From the NCBI RefSeq assembly GCF_013366925.1, contig NZ_JAALDK010000001.1:3775165-3839164 (forward strand): a DNA stretch of 64,000 bases, written 5' to 3'. Made by a program: the position numbers and the translations under genes. The stretch comes from Paraburkholderia youngii. GTDB taxonomy: Bacteria > Pseudomonadota > Gammaproteobacteria > Burkholderiales > Burkholderiaceae. The notes below the pieces were generated by a model. The model was not told the origin of the DNA. It ran no database searches and saw only the letters and a program-made list of their open reading frames with translations. Shown here piece by piece: positions 9,253 to 17,998 of the stretch. Position 1 is the first letter of the stretch, and every line of letters starts with the position of its first letter.

Positions 9253-10617
9253 ATGGCGGATATCAGGCACTTCGACTATTTGTTCCTCGGAGGCGGAAAA
9301 GGAGGCAAGTCCCTTGCCATGGATTTGGCGCGGAAGGGCAGGCGCGTAGCGGTCATCGAGCGCGGCATGATAGGCGGATCATGCATCAACGTGGCGTGCA
9401 TTCCCAGCAAAACCTTGATCCAGAATGCCCGAAACATGCACGTAAGGCGCGTCGCGTCGAGCGAGCCTGATCTACGGGCAGACATGGCTAGCGTTCATGC
9501 GAATGTCAACGGGGTTGTGACTGGCATGGTGGAGATCAATCGGCGCGCGCTTCAGCAGTCCGGGCTCGAACTCGTGATTGGGAGCGGCAGTTTCGTCGCG
9601 CCGCGGCGAATTCTCGTGCGAATGGACGACGGAAACGAACAACTGTTCTCGGGCGACAATGTATATATCAATACGGGCACGGTGGCCGCGATTCCAAATA
9701 TACCAGGTCTGCGTGACGCGAGTCCAATGACACACGTAGAGGCGCTGAGTCTCGACGTCCTCCCCGAGAATCTCATCGTGCTTGGCGGTGGATATATCGG
9801 GCTCGAAATGGCTCAGGCATTCCGGCGGCTCGGCAGCCAGGTCACACTCATACACGATTTGCCTCGCGTCGCGATGCGGGAGGATGAGGACATAAGCCTC
9901 GAAATCCAGCGCGCCTTCGTGGAAGATGGCATTGCCCTCAACCTTGCTTCGCGTGTCGTTCATGTCGAAGGCAAGTCTGGCGCCAAGGTCACGGTGAAGC
10001 TCAACGACGGACGCTTAATCGGGGGCACACACCTTCTGGTCGCAACCGGCCGGCGCCCGCAAACCGACGATATAGGGCTCGACCTTGCAGGCGTGGAGCG
10101 TAACGAGCGCGGCTATATCAAGGTCGACGACACGCTCGCGACATCTGCAGAGAACACGTGGGCAATCGGAGAAGTGGCGGGAACACCGATGTTCACGCAC
10201 GCTTCGTTCGATGACTTCCGCGTGCTGAAAGCGGGTATCGAAGGGCGTCGAGCCAGCACAGCATCGCGCATCGTGCCCTACGCGCTGTTCACGGATCCGG
10301 AACCTGGGCGCATAGGCATAAACGAAACGGACGCCAAGTCGCTCGATATCCCGGTTCGCGTCGCCAGGCTGCCCATGGCAGCGGTTCCGCGAGCGCGCAC
10401 CAATGGCACAACACGCGGCTTTATGAAAGCACTTGTAGCGCCCGATTCGGGGCAGATTCTTGGGTTTTCGATGGTCGGCTCGGGCGCCGGCGAGGTCACG
10501 TCTGTCGTGCAAATGGCGATGCTCGGCAGCGTGCCGCACACAGCGGTGCGCGACGCGATCATTGCCCACCCATTGCTTGCCGAGGGCCTGAATCTGCTCT
10601 TTGCCACGCTCGACTGA
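9253..10617 (+). CDS. FAD-dependent pyridine nucleotide-disulfide oxidoreductase
   Basis: A 454-residue flavoprotein of the dihydrolipoamide dehydrogenase/mercuric reductase/glutathione reductase group. An FAD-binding GGGKGGKSLA motif is near the start, the redox-active disulfide is in GGSCINVACIPSK (about residues 42-54), the NAD(P)-binding motif is LGGGYIGLEMAQ (about residue 177), and the C-terminal base region is AHPLLAEGLN. There is no N-terminal mercury-binding domain. It follows the catalase by 82 bases with its own GGAG site. It may reduce a low-molecular-weight thiol or quinone; the partner is unknown. Confidence 0.9.
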   Translation: MADIRHFDYLFLGGGKGGKSLAMDLARKGRRVAVIERGMIGGSCINVACIPSKTLIQNARNMHVRRVASSEPDLRADMASVHANVNGVVTGMVEINRRALQQSGLELVIGSGSFVAPRRILVRMDDGNEQLFSGDNVYINTGTVAAIPNIPGLRDASPMTHVEALSLDVLPENLIVLGGGYIGLEMAQAFRRLGSQVTLIHDLPRVAMREDEDISLEIQRAFVEDGIALNLASRVVHVEGKSGAKVTVKLNDGRLIGGTHLLVATGRRPQTDDIGLDLAGVERNERGYIKVDDTLATSAENTWAIGEVAGTPMFTHASFDDFRVLKAGIEGRRASTASRIVPYALFTDPEPGRIGINETDAKSLDIPVRVARLPMAAVPRARTNGTTRGFMKALVAPDSGQILGFSMVGSGAGEVTSVVQMAMLGSVPHTAVRDAIIAHPLLAEGLNLLFATLD

Positions 10618-10636
10618 GCGATATCTTCCAAAGCTC

Positions 10637-10677
10637 ATCCGGCGGCGGAAGCGCTTGTCGCAAGTCCGCCTCCGGAT
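10637..10677. terminator. Imperfect hairpin after the disulfide oxidoreductase
   Basis: A 13-base arm (10637-10649) and a 13-base arm (10665-10677) pair with one mismatch around a 15-base loop. It lies 20 bases after a stop codon and between convergent genes, so a terminator is plausible. There is no T-tract, so it may instead be an extragenic palindrome. Confidence 0.35.
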
Positions 10678-10768
10678 CTAGCTTCTTAGCTGTGGGTCGC
10701 CGGGTTTATTGTCATCGGCCACCTTGTTCAGAACGCGAGTGACCGATGTTCGGACCTGAAGTCGGCGA

Positions 10769-12478
10769 TTAGTCGCTCGTCGCCGGTTGTGTTGGCTTCA
10801 GTTGCGCAAGGTATTGATGTATCTGGGCAACCACTGAGGCGCCGTCGCCCACTGCTGCAGCAACGCGTTTTGCGGAGCCTTGGCGTACGTCTCCCGCGCA
10901 GAAAACGCCGCTGACGCTCGTCTCATGCTCCGCTGCGTGCGCCGACGCCGCAGTGCCAGTAAGCACAAAGCCGCTTGAATCAACTGCCACTCCGCATCCG
11001 GTCAGCCAGGACGTATTGGGAACAGCGCCGATAAAAAGAAAAAGGTGCTCCGTCGCGTACGTACGACGCTGTAACGTCTGGACAATTTCCACAGATTCGA
11101 GGTTACTCGAACCGTGAAGCGCGGTTATTTCGCTGTTGTACTGAACTTCGATATTCTCCAGTGACGCAATGCGCTCAACCAGGTACTGAGACATGCTGGC
11201 TTTCAGGCTGGGGCCCCTCACTATCATGCTAACTCGCCGTGCGTGGGATGCCAGATAGACCGCGGCCTGCCCAGCCGAATTGCCCGCTCCGACGAGAAAG
11301 ACGTCTTTCCCGGCGCACATTTTTGCTTCTACTGGCGACGCCCAGTAATACGCACCTCGCCCTTCGAAACGCGCAAGCCCTTCGATATCAGGTCTACGGT
11401 ACGCCGCGCCTGATGCGATTACCACAGTACGCGCACGGATAGCCGTCTGGTTGCCAAGCTGCAGCCGGAAGGGAGTCGATCCACAATCCAGGGCGTGTGC
11501 CTGCACCGGAATTGCGGTACGGGCTCCGAATTTTTGTGCTTGCACGAACGCGCGAGCGGTCAGTGCGTGGCCGGATATCCCTGTGGGAAAGCCAAAGAAG
11601 TTCTCGATTCGCGCACTCGCACCGGCCTGGCCGCCAGGTGCCTGGCGATCCAGGACCGCGACTCGAAGGCCTTCAGAGGCCGCGTAGACCGCCGTCGCCA
11701 AGCCGGCGGGACCGGCGCCGACCACTGCGACGTCGAGAACCTCATCGGAATCGAAGACTGGCAACCATCCTAACGCTTCGGCCAGTTGTGTTTCTGTGGG
11801 CGCGAGAAGGACAGAACCATCGGGACTAAGCACAACTGGGTAGTCCGATACATCTGGCGACCATTTCTTCAGGTACTGGGCGATTTCGGCATCCGCCTCT
11901 GCGTTGACCACAGTATGAGGGATATTGTTGCGCGAGAGAAATGCCTGCAGTGCATTTAATCTGGTGGTTTGGGAGTCCGTCACGAGGACAATGCCACTTC
12001 CTCCCTCGATGAGGCCGACGCGTCTGAGAATCAGTGCGCGCATGATGCGCTCACCTAGTTGTGCTTCAGCGATCAATAACGCGCGCAGTTGCTCTGGTCG
12101 AATATGAATCGCTCTGACGTCGCCAACGGCAAATCCATCTACGAGGCACCGTTCCCCGGAAATCTGCCCGACTTCCCCGACAAATTGTCCCGCCCCCTGC
12201 TCGTTGATCACAGCGGAGCGACCAAGTGCGTCGCGGCGGGTGACCCGTATCTCCCCAGCGAGCACGACATACAGTCCGAAGCCGGGATCACCGATTTTGA
12301 AGATGGACGATCCGTCTTGCCAGTGGCGCATCTCGCCGAAGCGTGCAATTCGGGTTAGATCCTCGTCGGGAAGCTCGGGATATATTTGTTCGCGGCGCCC
12401 CGAATCTGCGCCAGTTTTGCGTACCGACGATGTGCGCCGCGTACCGGGGAGTTCGTCGGGATCGAGCGGGGTTTGCAT
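10769..12478 (-). CDS. cNMP-binding-domain / thioredoxin-reductase-like flavoprotein
   Basis: A 569-residue three-part protein. Residues about 35-145 form a cyclic-nucleotide-binding-type beta-roll (GDPGFGLYVVLAGEIRVTRR). Residues about 155-235 look like a thioredoxin/glutaredoxin-fold domain without Cys. Residues about 245-560 form a thioredoxin-reductase-like module with FAD motif VVGAGPAGLATAVYA, GGQAGASARIENFFGFP, NAD motif LVGAGNSAGQAA and CAGDVRQGSAKRVA. The catalytic CxxC of true thioredoxin reductases is missing: the region reads AYYWASPVEAKMC. It is probably a ferredoxin-NAD(P)+ reductase-like or other flavin oxidoreductase. A perfect 24-bp palindrome lies 38 bases upstream. Confidence 0.88.
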   Translation of the reverse strand: MQTPLDPDELPGTRRTSSVRKTGADSGRREQIYPELPDEDLTRIARFGEMRHWQDGSSIFKIGDPGFGLYVVLAGEIRVTRRDALGRSAVINEQGAGQFVGEVGQISGERCLVDGFAVGDVRAIHIRPEQLRALLIAEAQLGERIMRALILRRVGLIEGGSGIVLVTDSQTTRLNALQAFLSRNNIPHTVVNAEADAEIAQYLKKWSPDVSDYPVVLSPDGSVLLAPTETQLAEALGWLPVFDSDEVLDVAVVGAGPAGLATAVYAASEGLRVAVLDRQAPGGQAGASARIENFFGFPTGISGHALTARAFVQAQKFGARTAIPVQAHALDCGSTPFRLQLGNQTAIRARTVVIASGAAYRRPDIEGLARFEGRGAYYWASPVEAKMCAGKDVFLVGAGNSAGQAAVYLASHARRVSMIVRGPSLKASMSQYLVERIASLENIEVQYNSEITALHGSSNLESVEIVQTLQRRTYATEHLFLFIGAVPNTSWLTGCGVAVDSSGFVLTGTAASAHAAEHETSVSGVFCAGDVRQGSAKRVAAAVGDGASVVAQIHQYLAQLKPTQPATSD

Positions 12479-12515
12479 CGCAAATTTCTGCCATTAAAGG
12501 GGAAGTTTGTCGGAG

Positions 12516-12539
12516 CGGCGTCACGCGCGCGTGACGCCG
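12516..12539. promoter_or_regulatory. Perfect 24-bp palindrome
   Basis: CGGCGTCACGCG is followed directly by its exact reverse complement. It lies between the stop of the quinone oxidoreductase gene (12561) and the start of the cNMP/flavoprotein gene (12478), both on the - strand. It could be an operator for the downstream gene or a terminator stem for the upstream one. No T-run follows on the - strand, so an operator is slightly favoured. Confidence 0.5.
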
Positions 12540-12560
12540 TTTGCATACGTTGGGATTTGC

Positions 12561-13568
12561 TCAGAAGCCTTCCAGCACAATCTTCCCCACCGCCTTATTT
12601 GTCTCCAGTAACGCGTGAGCTTTTCTCAAGTTGTCGGCGTTGATAGTGCCAGCATGTTCGCCTAGCGTTGTCCTGAGCACACCTTGGTCGATCAGGGCGG
12701 CCACGCGATTTAGCAACTGCTGCTGCTTCCCCATGTCGATCGTACGAAACATCGAGCGCGTGAACATGAATTCCCAGTGGAGAGAAATCGACTTGCGCTT
12801 GAGCGGCATTGCATCGAGCGCGGATGGGTCGTCGATGAGTGCGAGCTGGCCTTGCGGTTTCAGCAAATCGACGATTTGCTCGTAGTAGAGATCTGTGTGC
12901 GACAAACTGATGACGTGGTCGACCTGTTCGATACCCAACTCGAGCAATTGCGGGCGCAACGGTTTGCCGTGATCAATGACGTGATGGGCGCCGAGTTCGC
13001 GTACCCACGCTTGCGTGGTCGGGCGTGAGGCGGTGCCGCACACGGTCAGATCTGTCAGCTTCCTCGCCAACTGCACGAGGATCGATCCAACACCACCGCT
13101 CGCGCCTATGACAAGCAGGCTCTCGCCGCTCGCACCGCCTTCTGCGATCTTGAGACGCTCGAACAGCAGTTCCCACGCCGTGATAGCGGTGAGCGGCAGT
13201 GCGGCCGCCTGGGCGACGGGAAGCGTAACTGGCCGATGGCCGGCTATGCGCTCGTCGACGGTGCTGTATTCGGCGTAGCTGCCGGGACGCGTCATGTCCC
13301 CCGCATACCAGACCGCGTCGCCCGGCTTGAACGTCGATACCTCGGCGCCAATGGCTTCGACCGTTCCGACGGCATCCCAACCGAGGATGCGCGGACCGCC
13401 AGGCTGCACGCCAAGGCGCAATTTGCTGTCGACGGGATTGACCGAAATCGCTTCGATTTTAACGAGCAGATCGCGCGGACCGGGCTCAGGTCTCGGCACC
13501 TCGACCTCATACAGTGCTCGCGCGTCATCGATAGGCAGCCCCGCCTGAGCATAAACGATTGCTTTCAT
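12561..13568 (-). CDS. Zinc-independent medium-chain alcohol dehydrogenase / quinone oxidoreductase
   Basis: A 335-residue MDR-superfamily NADPH oxidoreductase. The N-terminus MKAIVYAQAGLPIDD and GHRPVTLPVAQAAALPLTAITAWELL are typical of ZADH1/quinone-oxidoreductase-like enzymes. The Rossmann motif is VIGASGGVGSILVQLAR (about residue 153). The zinc-ligand Cys/His set of true alcohol dehydrogenases is absent. It is the last gene of a - strand operon, 45 bases after an alpha/beta hydrolase. It probably reduces an enone or quinone made by the operon. Confidence 0.88.
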   Translation of the reverse strand: MKAIVYAQAGLPIDDARALYEVEVPRPEPGPRDLLVKIEAISVNPVDSKLRLGVQPGGPRILGWDAVGTVEAIGAEVSTFKPGDAVWYAGDMTRPGSYAEYSTVDERIAGHRPVTLPVAQAAALPLTAITAWELLFERLKIAEGGASGESLLVIGASGGVGSILVQLARKLTDLTVCGTASRPTTQAWVRELGAHHVIDHGKPLRPQLLELGIEQVDHVISLSHTDLYYEQIVDLLKPQGQLALIDDPSALDAMPLKRKSISLHWEFMFTRSMFRTIDMGKQQQLLNRVAALIDQGVLRTTLGEHAGTINADNLRKAHALLETNKAVGKIVLEGF

Positions 13569-13613
13569 GAACAGATCCCCAGGAATGTGAGTGCGATTCT
13601 CGGCGGGTGAATC

Positions 13614-14468
13614 TTATTGACCGCGCAGAAACTCGCGTACGTGCGCGACGTAGGTCTGCGCGTACTGGAACAAAGCGCCATGGCCAGCGTTCGGATAGAG
13701 GATCAGCGTTGCGTTTGGCAGAGCTTCCGCCAGCACGATGCTGTTTTGCGTGGGGATCATCGCGTCGTTGTCGCCGTTGGTGACGAGCACCGGATGGTTG
13801 ATCTTCGCAAGCTTCTGGCGCAAGTCGCCTTGCCAGTTCGCCCAGGCAATCATGGCCTGCAATTGCGTCCCTGCCACTTCAGGACCTGGTGGCAGATCGC
13901 GATCGCTTTGGCGAGCGTCGAGACGGTTGATAAACGCAGCCGCGGCAGCGTGGCCTTGCGGCGTATCGGGAAAGAACAGACGCTTGAGTTTCTCGTTCAT
14001 CGGCATGGCGCTGTCGGTGTAGATCGCGACCAGTTCGGGCCGGTCCATGCCCGCGCCTTTTCCGCCTTCGGGCGCGCTGCCCGAGAGGATGATGCTTGCC
14101 ACGCGATCCGGCACGGCGATGGCGATTTCCTGGGCGAGAAAGCCACCCAGCGAGAAACCGAGGATGTGGACTTTGGGCAACTCGAGCGCGTCCATGAAGC
14201 GTATGGCGTGAGCCGCCATCTCGGCAATGGTTGCGGGAACCGCTCCGGTTGAACGGCCCACGCCGGCGTTCTCGAAGAGGATGACCTCACGGTCTTCGGC
14301 GAGCGCATCGACGATCGCCGGGTCCCAGTTGTCAAGCGTGCCGGTGAAGTGCTGCAAGCAAAGCAGGGGTAGTCCGCCGTTGCGATTGCCGAACCGGCGC
14401 ATTGCATACCGGATGCCGGATACGTCGACAAAGCGGGTTTCCACGTCTGATGCATGTGTGGCGCTCAT
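13614..14468 (-). CDS. Alpha/beta hydrolase (operon copy B)
   Basis: A 284-residue alpha/beta hydrolase. The substrate loop region is LLCLQHFTGTLDNWDP, the nucleophile Ser is in LGFSLGGFLAQE (about residue 105), the acid region is VTNGDNDAMIP and the His is in NAGHGALFQYA. It lies 46 bases after one copy of the 239-residue unknown protein. A second, clearly related hydrolase (17108-17983) lies beside the other copy. FSLGG in place of the usual GxSxGG keeps the nucleophile elbow. The substrate is unknown, perhaps an ester or lactone. Confidence 0.87.
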   Translation of the reverse strand: MSATHASDVETRFVDVSGIRYAMRRFGNRNGGLPLLCLQHFTGTLDNWDPAIVDALAEDREVILFENAGVGRSTGAVPATIAEMAAHAIRFMDALELPKVHILGFSLGGFLAQEIAIAVPDRVASIILSGSAPEGGKGAGMDRPELVAIYTDSAMPMNEKLKRLFFPDTPQGHAAAAAFINRLDARQSDRDLPPGPEVAGTQLQAMIAWANWQGDLRQKLAKINHPVLVTNGDNDAMIPTQNSIVLAEALPNATLILYPNAGHGALFQYAQTYVAHVREFLRGQ

Positions 14469-14514
14469 GGCTATTTTCCTTCTGGGCGCGCGATGCGCCC
14501 GGTCATGGTGATGG

Positions 14515-15234
14515 TCAGACCAGGGAAATGTTGCTCAGGTCGATCGAGACGACGAGCGGTTCGGGAAGCGAGGCGCCGTCGGGCTGCCGGGGGAAAATGC
14601 GACGCTTCGTTGGAATGCGGATGCCAGAAACTGTGGTGTAGTCGCTGACATAGTGCGCGCCGGGTGTGTTACCCGCGATCTCCACGTCGTAATCAAGTCG
14701 TCGAACCAGGTGGTCTGGACCCACGTAAATCGCCTGGACCTTGCTGAAGACTTCGAGTGAGTCGGGGTAACGCACAAGGACTTTACGCCAGACCTCGTTC
14801 TGCTCGTTCCATTCGCCGGCGTCTTCGCATTCCACACCGGGCCATGCAAGCACGAACGGCGTATTCAAATAAGTCCACATGGCGCATCCGGCAAAAAACG
14901 CGAGCTGCAACGCGTCCCAGGGTGTCTCGAGCGTGTGCCCATCGAAGGAAGTGCGTGGATGGTCGCGTGTTTCGATAACACGCCCGGACGTATCCTGAAG
15001 CGAGATGCGATTGCCGGTAAATTCGCTGCGCTCTGCGAGCGTGCCAAAGGGGGCATGAGAGGCCCATTGACGGTCAGTCGCTACGGTAACCGTGGTCTGG
15101 TCGAGCACGCCGGCTTGACCTTTCAAAGACCATAGCGCGCCGCCTTGCGCGAGATCCGCGCGGATCTGGCCAAACTTGCGCCACTGCGCGAGTCCGCCAT
15201 GGGCCTCGATGATCGTGTTCGCGAGGGAATTCAT
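14515..15234 (-). CDS. Unrecognised 239-residue protein, paralogue B
   Basis: I do not recognise a named family. The protein is the same length as, and clearly related to, the product of 16287-17006. Shared blocks are near residue 10 (AHGGL/AAGGL), TPWxxxQLAFFAG, MWTYLxxPFxL, LLRRxDYxVEI, YVSDYxTVxGIRxPT and PLVVSIDLS. The alternating beta-strand pattern and the 'HY..DY..V.GI..PT' C-terminal half suggest a LolA-like open barrel, which is inference. There is no signal peptide. Its ATG overlaps the stop of the alcohol dehydrogenase gene (ATGA), implying translational coupling. Confidence 0.8.
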   Translation of the reverse strand: MNSLANTIIEAHGGLAQWRKFGQIRADLAQGGALWSLKGQAGVLDQTTVTVATDRQWASHAPFGTLAERSEFTGNRISLQDTSGRVIETRDHPRTSFDGHTLETPWDALQLAFFAGCAMWTYLNTPFVLAWPGVECEDAGEWNEQNEVWRKVLVRYPDSLEVFSKVQAIYVGPDHLVRRLDYDVEIAGNTPGAHYVSDYTTVSGIRIPTKRRIFPRQPDGASLPEPLVVSIDLSNISLV

Positions 15235-16277
15235 GCATTGGCTCCGGAATGTTGGGGGTTCATTACAAGGACTGCGCGGAAGCGTGCATTCCCGCGCATC
15301 ATGTGGTCGTATGCCGCTTGGGCTTGATCCAGCGGGAAGGTCTCGATCAGCGGGCGAATGTTGCGCAGTTGCGCGAACGCGAGCGTTTGTTCGTTGTCTG
15401 CGACGGTGCCGGTCAGCGCGCCCACGACTGCGCGGCCGCCGAACACGAGGTCAATCGCATTTACCGTAATGGGTTCGCTGGCGATCGCCACGACGACCAG
15501 CTTGCCGCGAGGCGACAGGCCGGGTACGGTCTCCGACATGCCCGGGCCCGTGGGCGCGGTGGCAAGCACGACCTTCGCTCCGCCTAGACTGCGAAGGACC
15601 TCCGCCACGTTTTCGGTCTTGGCATCGATGTAGCGATGGGCACCGAGTTCGCGCGCGAGAGAAGCCTTGTCGGCACCACGTGCAATGGCGACAGTGTGGA
15701 AGCCCATATTGTTCGCAAACTGCACGGCCAGATGGCCGAGGCCGCCAAGGCCGTGGATCGCCACCACGTCGCCGGGGCGAGCCCCCGCGTTACGCAGCGC
15801 GTTGAAGGTCGTGAGTCCTGCGCACAGCAGCGGGGCAGCTTGCGCAGCATCCAGTTCCTCCGGCACACGAACGAGGCCGCGTGCTTCCGCGAGCATAATC
15901 TCGGCGTAGCCACCGTCGACTGTCATGCCGGTGATGACCGGGTTCTCGCAATTGACGTGATCTCCGTTGCGGCATGAGGGGCAGCTTCCGTCCTCACCCG
16001 CGAGAAACCCCACGCCTACGCGTTGGCCGAGTGACCACCCTTGCACGCCCTCACCAAGCGCCTCGATGCGTCCCACGACCTCGTGTCCGGGCACCCGCGC
16101 CGCGGCGCTCCCCGCCTTGGCTTTCTCCACGGTGGCGCTATCGGAGTGGCAGACGCCGCACGCCTCGACGCGAATGCGAACCTGTCCGTAGTGCGGTTGC
16201 GGAACCCGACGCTCGACGATCTCAAGTTTGCCGGGGCCAGTGGCCAGCGCGGCGCGATAAGTTGCTGGTTGGGTCAT
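15231..16277 (-). CDS. Zinc-dependent alcohol dehydrogenase
   Basis: A 348-residue zinc alcohol dehydrogenase of the AdhP type. The catalytic-zinc Cys/His are in EACGVCHSDS and GHEVVGRIEALGEGV. The structural-zinc Cys cluster is in CPSCRNGDHVNC. The NAD site is GLGGLGHLAVQFA (about residue 173). It oxidises a primary alcohol or reduces an aldehyde. It is in the middle of the - strand operon, 9 bases after paralogue A of the 239-residue protein and overlapping paralogue B by 4 bases. All zinc ligands expected for an active enzyme are visible. Confidence 0.93.
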   Translation of the reverse strand: MTQPATYRAALATGPGKLEIVERRVPQPHYGQVRIRVEACGVCHSDSATVEKAKAGSAAARVPGHEVVGRIEALGEGVQGWSLGQRVGVGFLAGEDGSCPSCRNGDHVNCENPVITGMTVDGGYAEIMLAEARGLVRVPEELDAAQAAPLLCAGLTTFNALRNAGARPGDVVAIHGLGGLGHLAVQFANNMGFHTVAIARGADKASLARELGAHRYIDAKTENVAEVLRSLGGAKVVLATAPTGPGMSETVPGLSPRGKLVVVAIASEPITVNAIDLVFGGRAVVGALTGTVADNEQTLAFAQLRNIRPLIETFPLDQAQAAYDHMMRGNARFRAVLVMNPQHSGANA

Positions 16278-16286
16278 AGGGTGTTC

Positions 16287-17006
16287 TCACTCGAAGCGGA
16301 AATCGGAAAGATCCACGCCCACGATTAGCGGCTCGGGCAGCGCCACGTTGTCGGGCGTGCGGGGGTAGATGCGAAAGCGCGTCGGCATGCGTATGCCCTG
16401 CACGGTCACGTAGTCGCTCAGATAGCGCGCCGCCGCATTGCGCCCCTGGATGTCGACTTCATAGTCGTGCCGGCGAAGGAGACCGTCCGCGTCGAAATAG
16501 AAGGTCTGCACTGCACTGTGCGTGGCGATGTGGGGAGCAAACTCGACGTGAAGGCGTCGCCAAGGAAGACCATCGACGATCCAGGGCTCGATCTCCGTCG
16601 CTTCGACGCCGGGATAATGCAGAAGGAACGGCGAGGTCAGATAAGTCCACATGGTGTAACCGGCGAAGTAGGCCAGTTGCGCATTGGACCAGGGTGTTTC
16701 CATCTCATAGCCTGCGAATGACGAACGCGGCTCGACCAGTGATTCCGCGAGGGAATTGTCCTGCCGTCGGATCTCTACGCGTGACGGCGTGTAGATCGAA
16801 TGGTCCGACGAGGGCGCGAACGGTCCATGCGACACACGTTGTTCATGCAGGTCTACGGTGACACGCGAGTGGGTCAACACGCCTTCGCACCGTTTGAGTC
16901 TCCAAAGTGCACCGGTGTGGTGTAGGAGGGCGGAGACGCTACGAAAGCTGTGGAACCGCTCAAGTCCGCCAGCGGCGTCTATTGCTTTCTCGATTAGGTC
17001 TGTCAT
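16287..17006 (-). CDS. Unrecognised 239-residue protein, paralogue A
   Basis: A sister of the product of 14515-15234, of identical length and colinear over its whole length. Distinct blocks are GYEMETPWSNAQLAYFAGYT, WTYLTSPFLLHYPG, GLLRRHDYEVDIQG and YLSDYVTVQGIRMPTRFRI. No catalytic motif, signal peptide or membrane helix is visible. The soluble beta-rich pattern could bind a hydrophobic ligand; this is inference. The gene sits 9 bases before the alcohol dehydrogenase and 101 bases after an alpha/beta hydrolase. Duplication within one operon suggests two related substrates or a two-part binding protein. Confidence 0.8.
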   Translation of the reverse strand: MTDLIEKAIDAAGGLERFHSFRSVSALLHHTGALWRLKRCEGVLTHSRVTVDLHEQRVSHGPFAPSSDHSIYTPSRVEIRRQDNSLAESLVEPRSSFAGYEMETPWSNAQLAYFAGYTMWTYLTSPFLLHYPGVEATEIEPWIVDGLPWRRLHVEFAPHIATHSAVQTFYFDADGLLRRHDYEVDIQGRNAAARYLSDYVTVQGIRMPTRFRIYPRTPDNVALPEPLIVGVDLSDFRFE

Positions 17007-17107
17007 TAGTTATCCAGATGAATCTGATTCGAAACCATCGCCTGAGGTAGCGCCTTCGAAAGCCTGGAGGTCGTCGCGCCGCCTAACGGGCGCGCGAGCG
17101 CCGCGAG

Positions 17108-17983
17108 TTATTCCACAAATGCGGCGATGTGCATTGCCGCAGCGTGTGGGAACTGAAGATGAGGTCCGTGCCCCGAGCGTGGAAATGTGATCAGTTGCAG
17201 TGTCGGCAGTTGGCCGTTGAGGGCGTACCAGTTTTCGACCGGAAAAACGATGTCGTGGTCACCGCCGAGGTGCAAGACGGGAATCGAAGTGGTTTTCAAC
17301 GCCTGGAGTACGGCATCCGCCGGGAAGGCCGGGTTTTTCGGGCCCTCGCCTAGTTGTTCTGCCGCCCACTGCCAGGGTACCTGAGGGCTAACATCGGATT
17401 GCCGAGCCGCGAGCCGCATCGACGATGCTTCGGCGGCCGTCCGGCTGGCTGGCGAAGTCGGCTCGAAGAAGAGGCTGACGAAGTCCTCGAAGTCGTTTTC
17501 GCGCTTGGCGAGCGTATAGAACAAAGGTTCGCCTGTCCTGGACAGTGGGCCGGGCGGCGTGGTCGCGATGAGCACGGCGTGGCTCACGAGCTGTGGGGCT
17601 TGCGCCAGGACGATCTGCGCCGCCATTCCGCCGACCGACCATCCAGCGATGATCACGCGCCTGATTCCAAGTGCAGTAATCAGCTCAATCGCGTCACGCG
17701 CGAGCGAAGCAGGATGATAGGTTCGCTCGCCCGTGGATTGCCCGAGACCGCTGTAGTCGAAGACGGTGACCTCGAATCCCTGTGCCACGAGGCTATCGAG
17801 GAACAAGGGATCCCAGGAGTCCATCGTGCCCCGGAAGCGCACGCAGAGCACGATGGGCCTGCCGCTGCCAAAGCGTCGATAGGCGAGTCTACGGCCCGGT
17901 AAATCGGCAAACTGAGTCGCAGAGTGGCTCGAAGGGGAATCGTTGGCAAGAGTTTTGGTCATCAAATTCACCTGTTCATTCAC
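17108..17983 (-). CDS. Alpha/beta hydrolase (operon copy A)
   Basis: A 291-residue alpha/beta hydrolase, possibly a C-C or ester hydrolase. The oxyanion region is VLCVRFRGTMDSWDP, the nucleophile Ser is in IAGWSVGGMAAQI (about residue 118), the acid Asp is in HLGGDHDIVFP and the His is in RSGHGPHLQFP. GWSVGG is a normal nucleophile elbow. It is related to copy B at 13614 and also adjoins a 239-residue paralogue. It is 15 bases downstream of the truncated SDR, so both are probably on the same message. Confidence 0.87.
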   Translation of the reverse strand: MNEQVNLMTKTLANDSPSSHSATQFADLPGRRLAYRRFGSGRPIVLCVRFRGTMDSWDPLFLDSLVAQGFEVTVFDYSGLGQSTGERTYHPASLARDAIELITALGIRRVIIAGWSVGGMAAQIVLAQAPQLVSHAVLIATTPPGPLSRTGEPLFYTLAKRENDFEDFVSLFFEPTSPASRTAAEASSMRLAARQSDVSPQVPWQWAAEQLGEGPKNPAFPADAVLQALKTTSIPVLHLGGDHDIVFPVENWYALNGQLPTLQLITFPRSGHGPHLQFPHAAAMHIAAFVE

Positions 17984-17998
17984 GCGCGTTCACAAACG

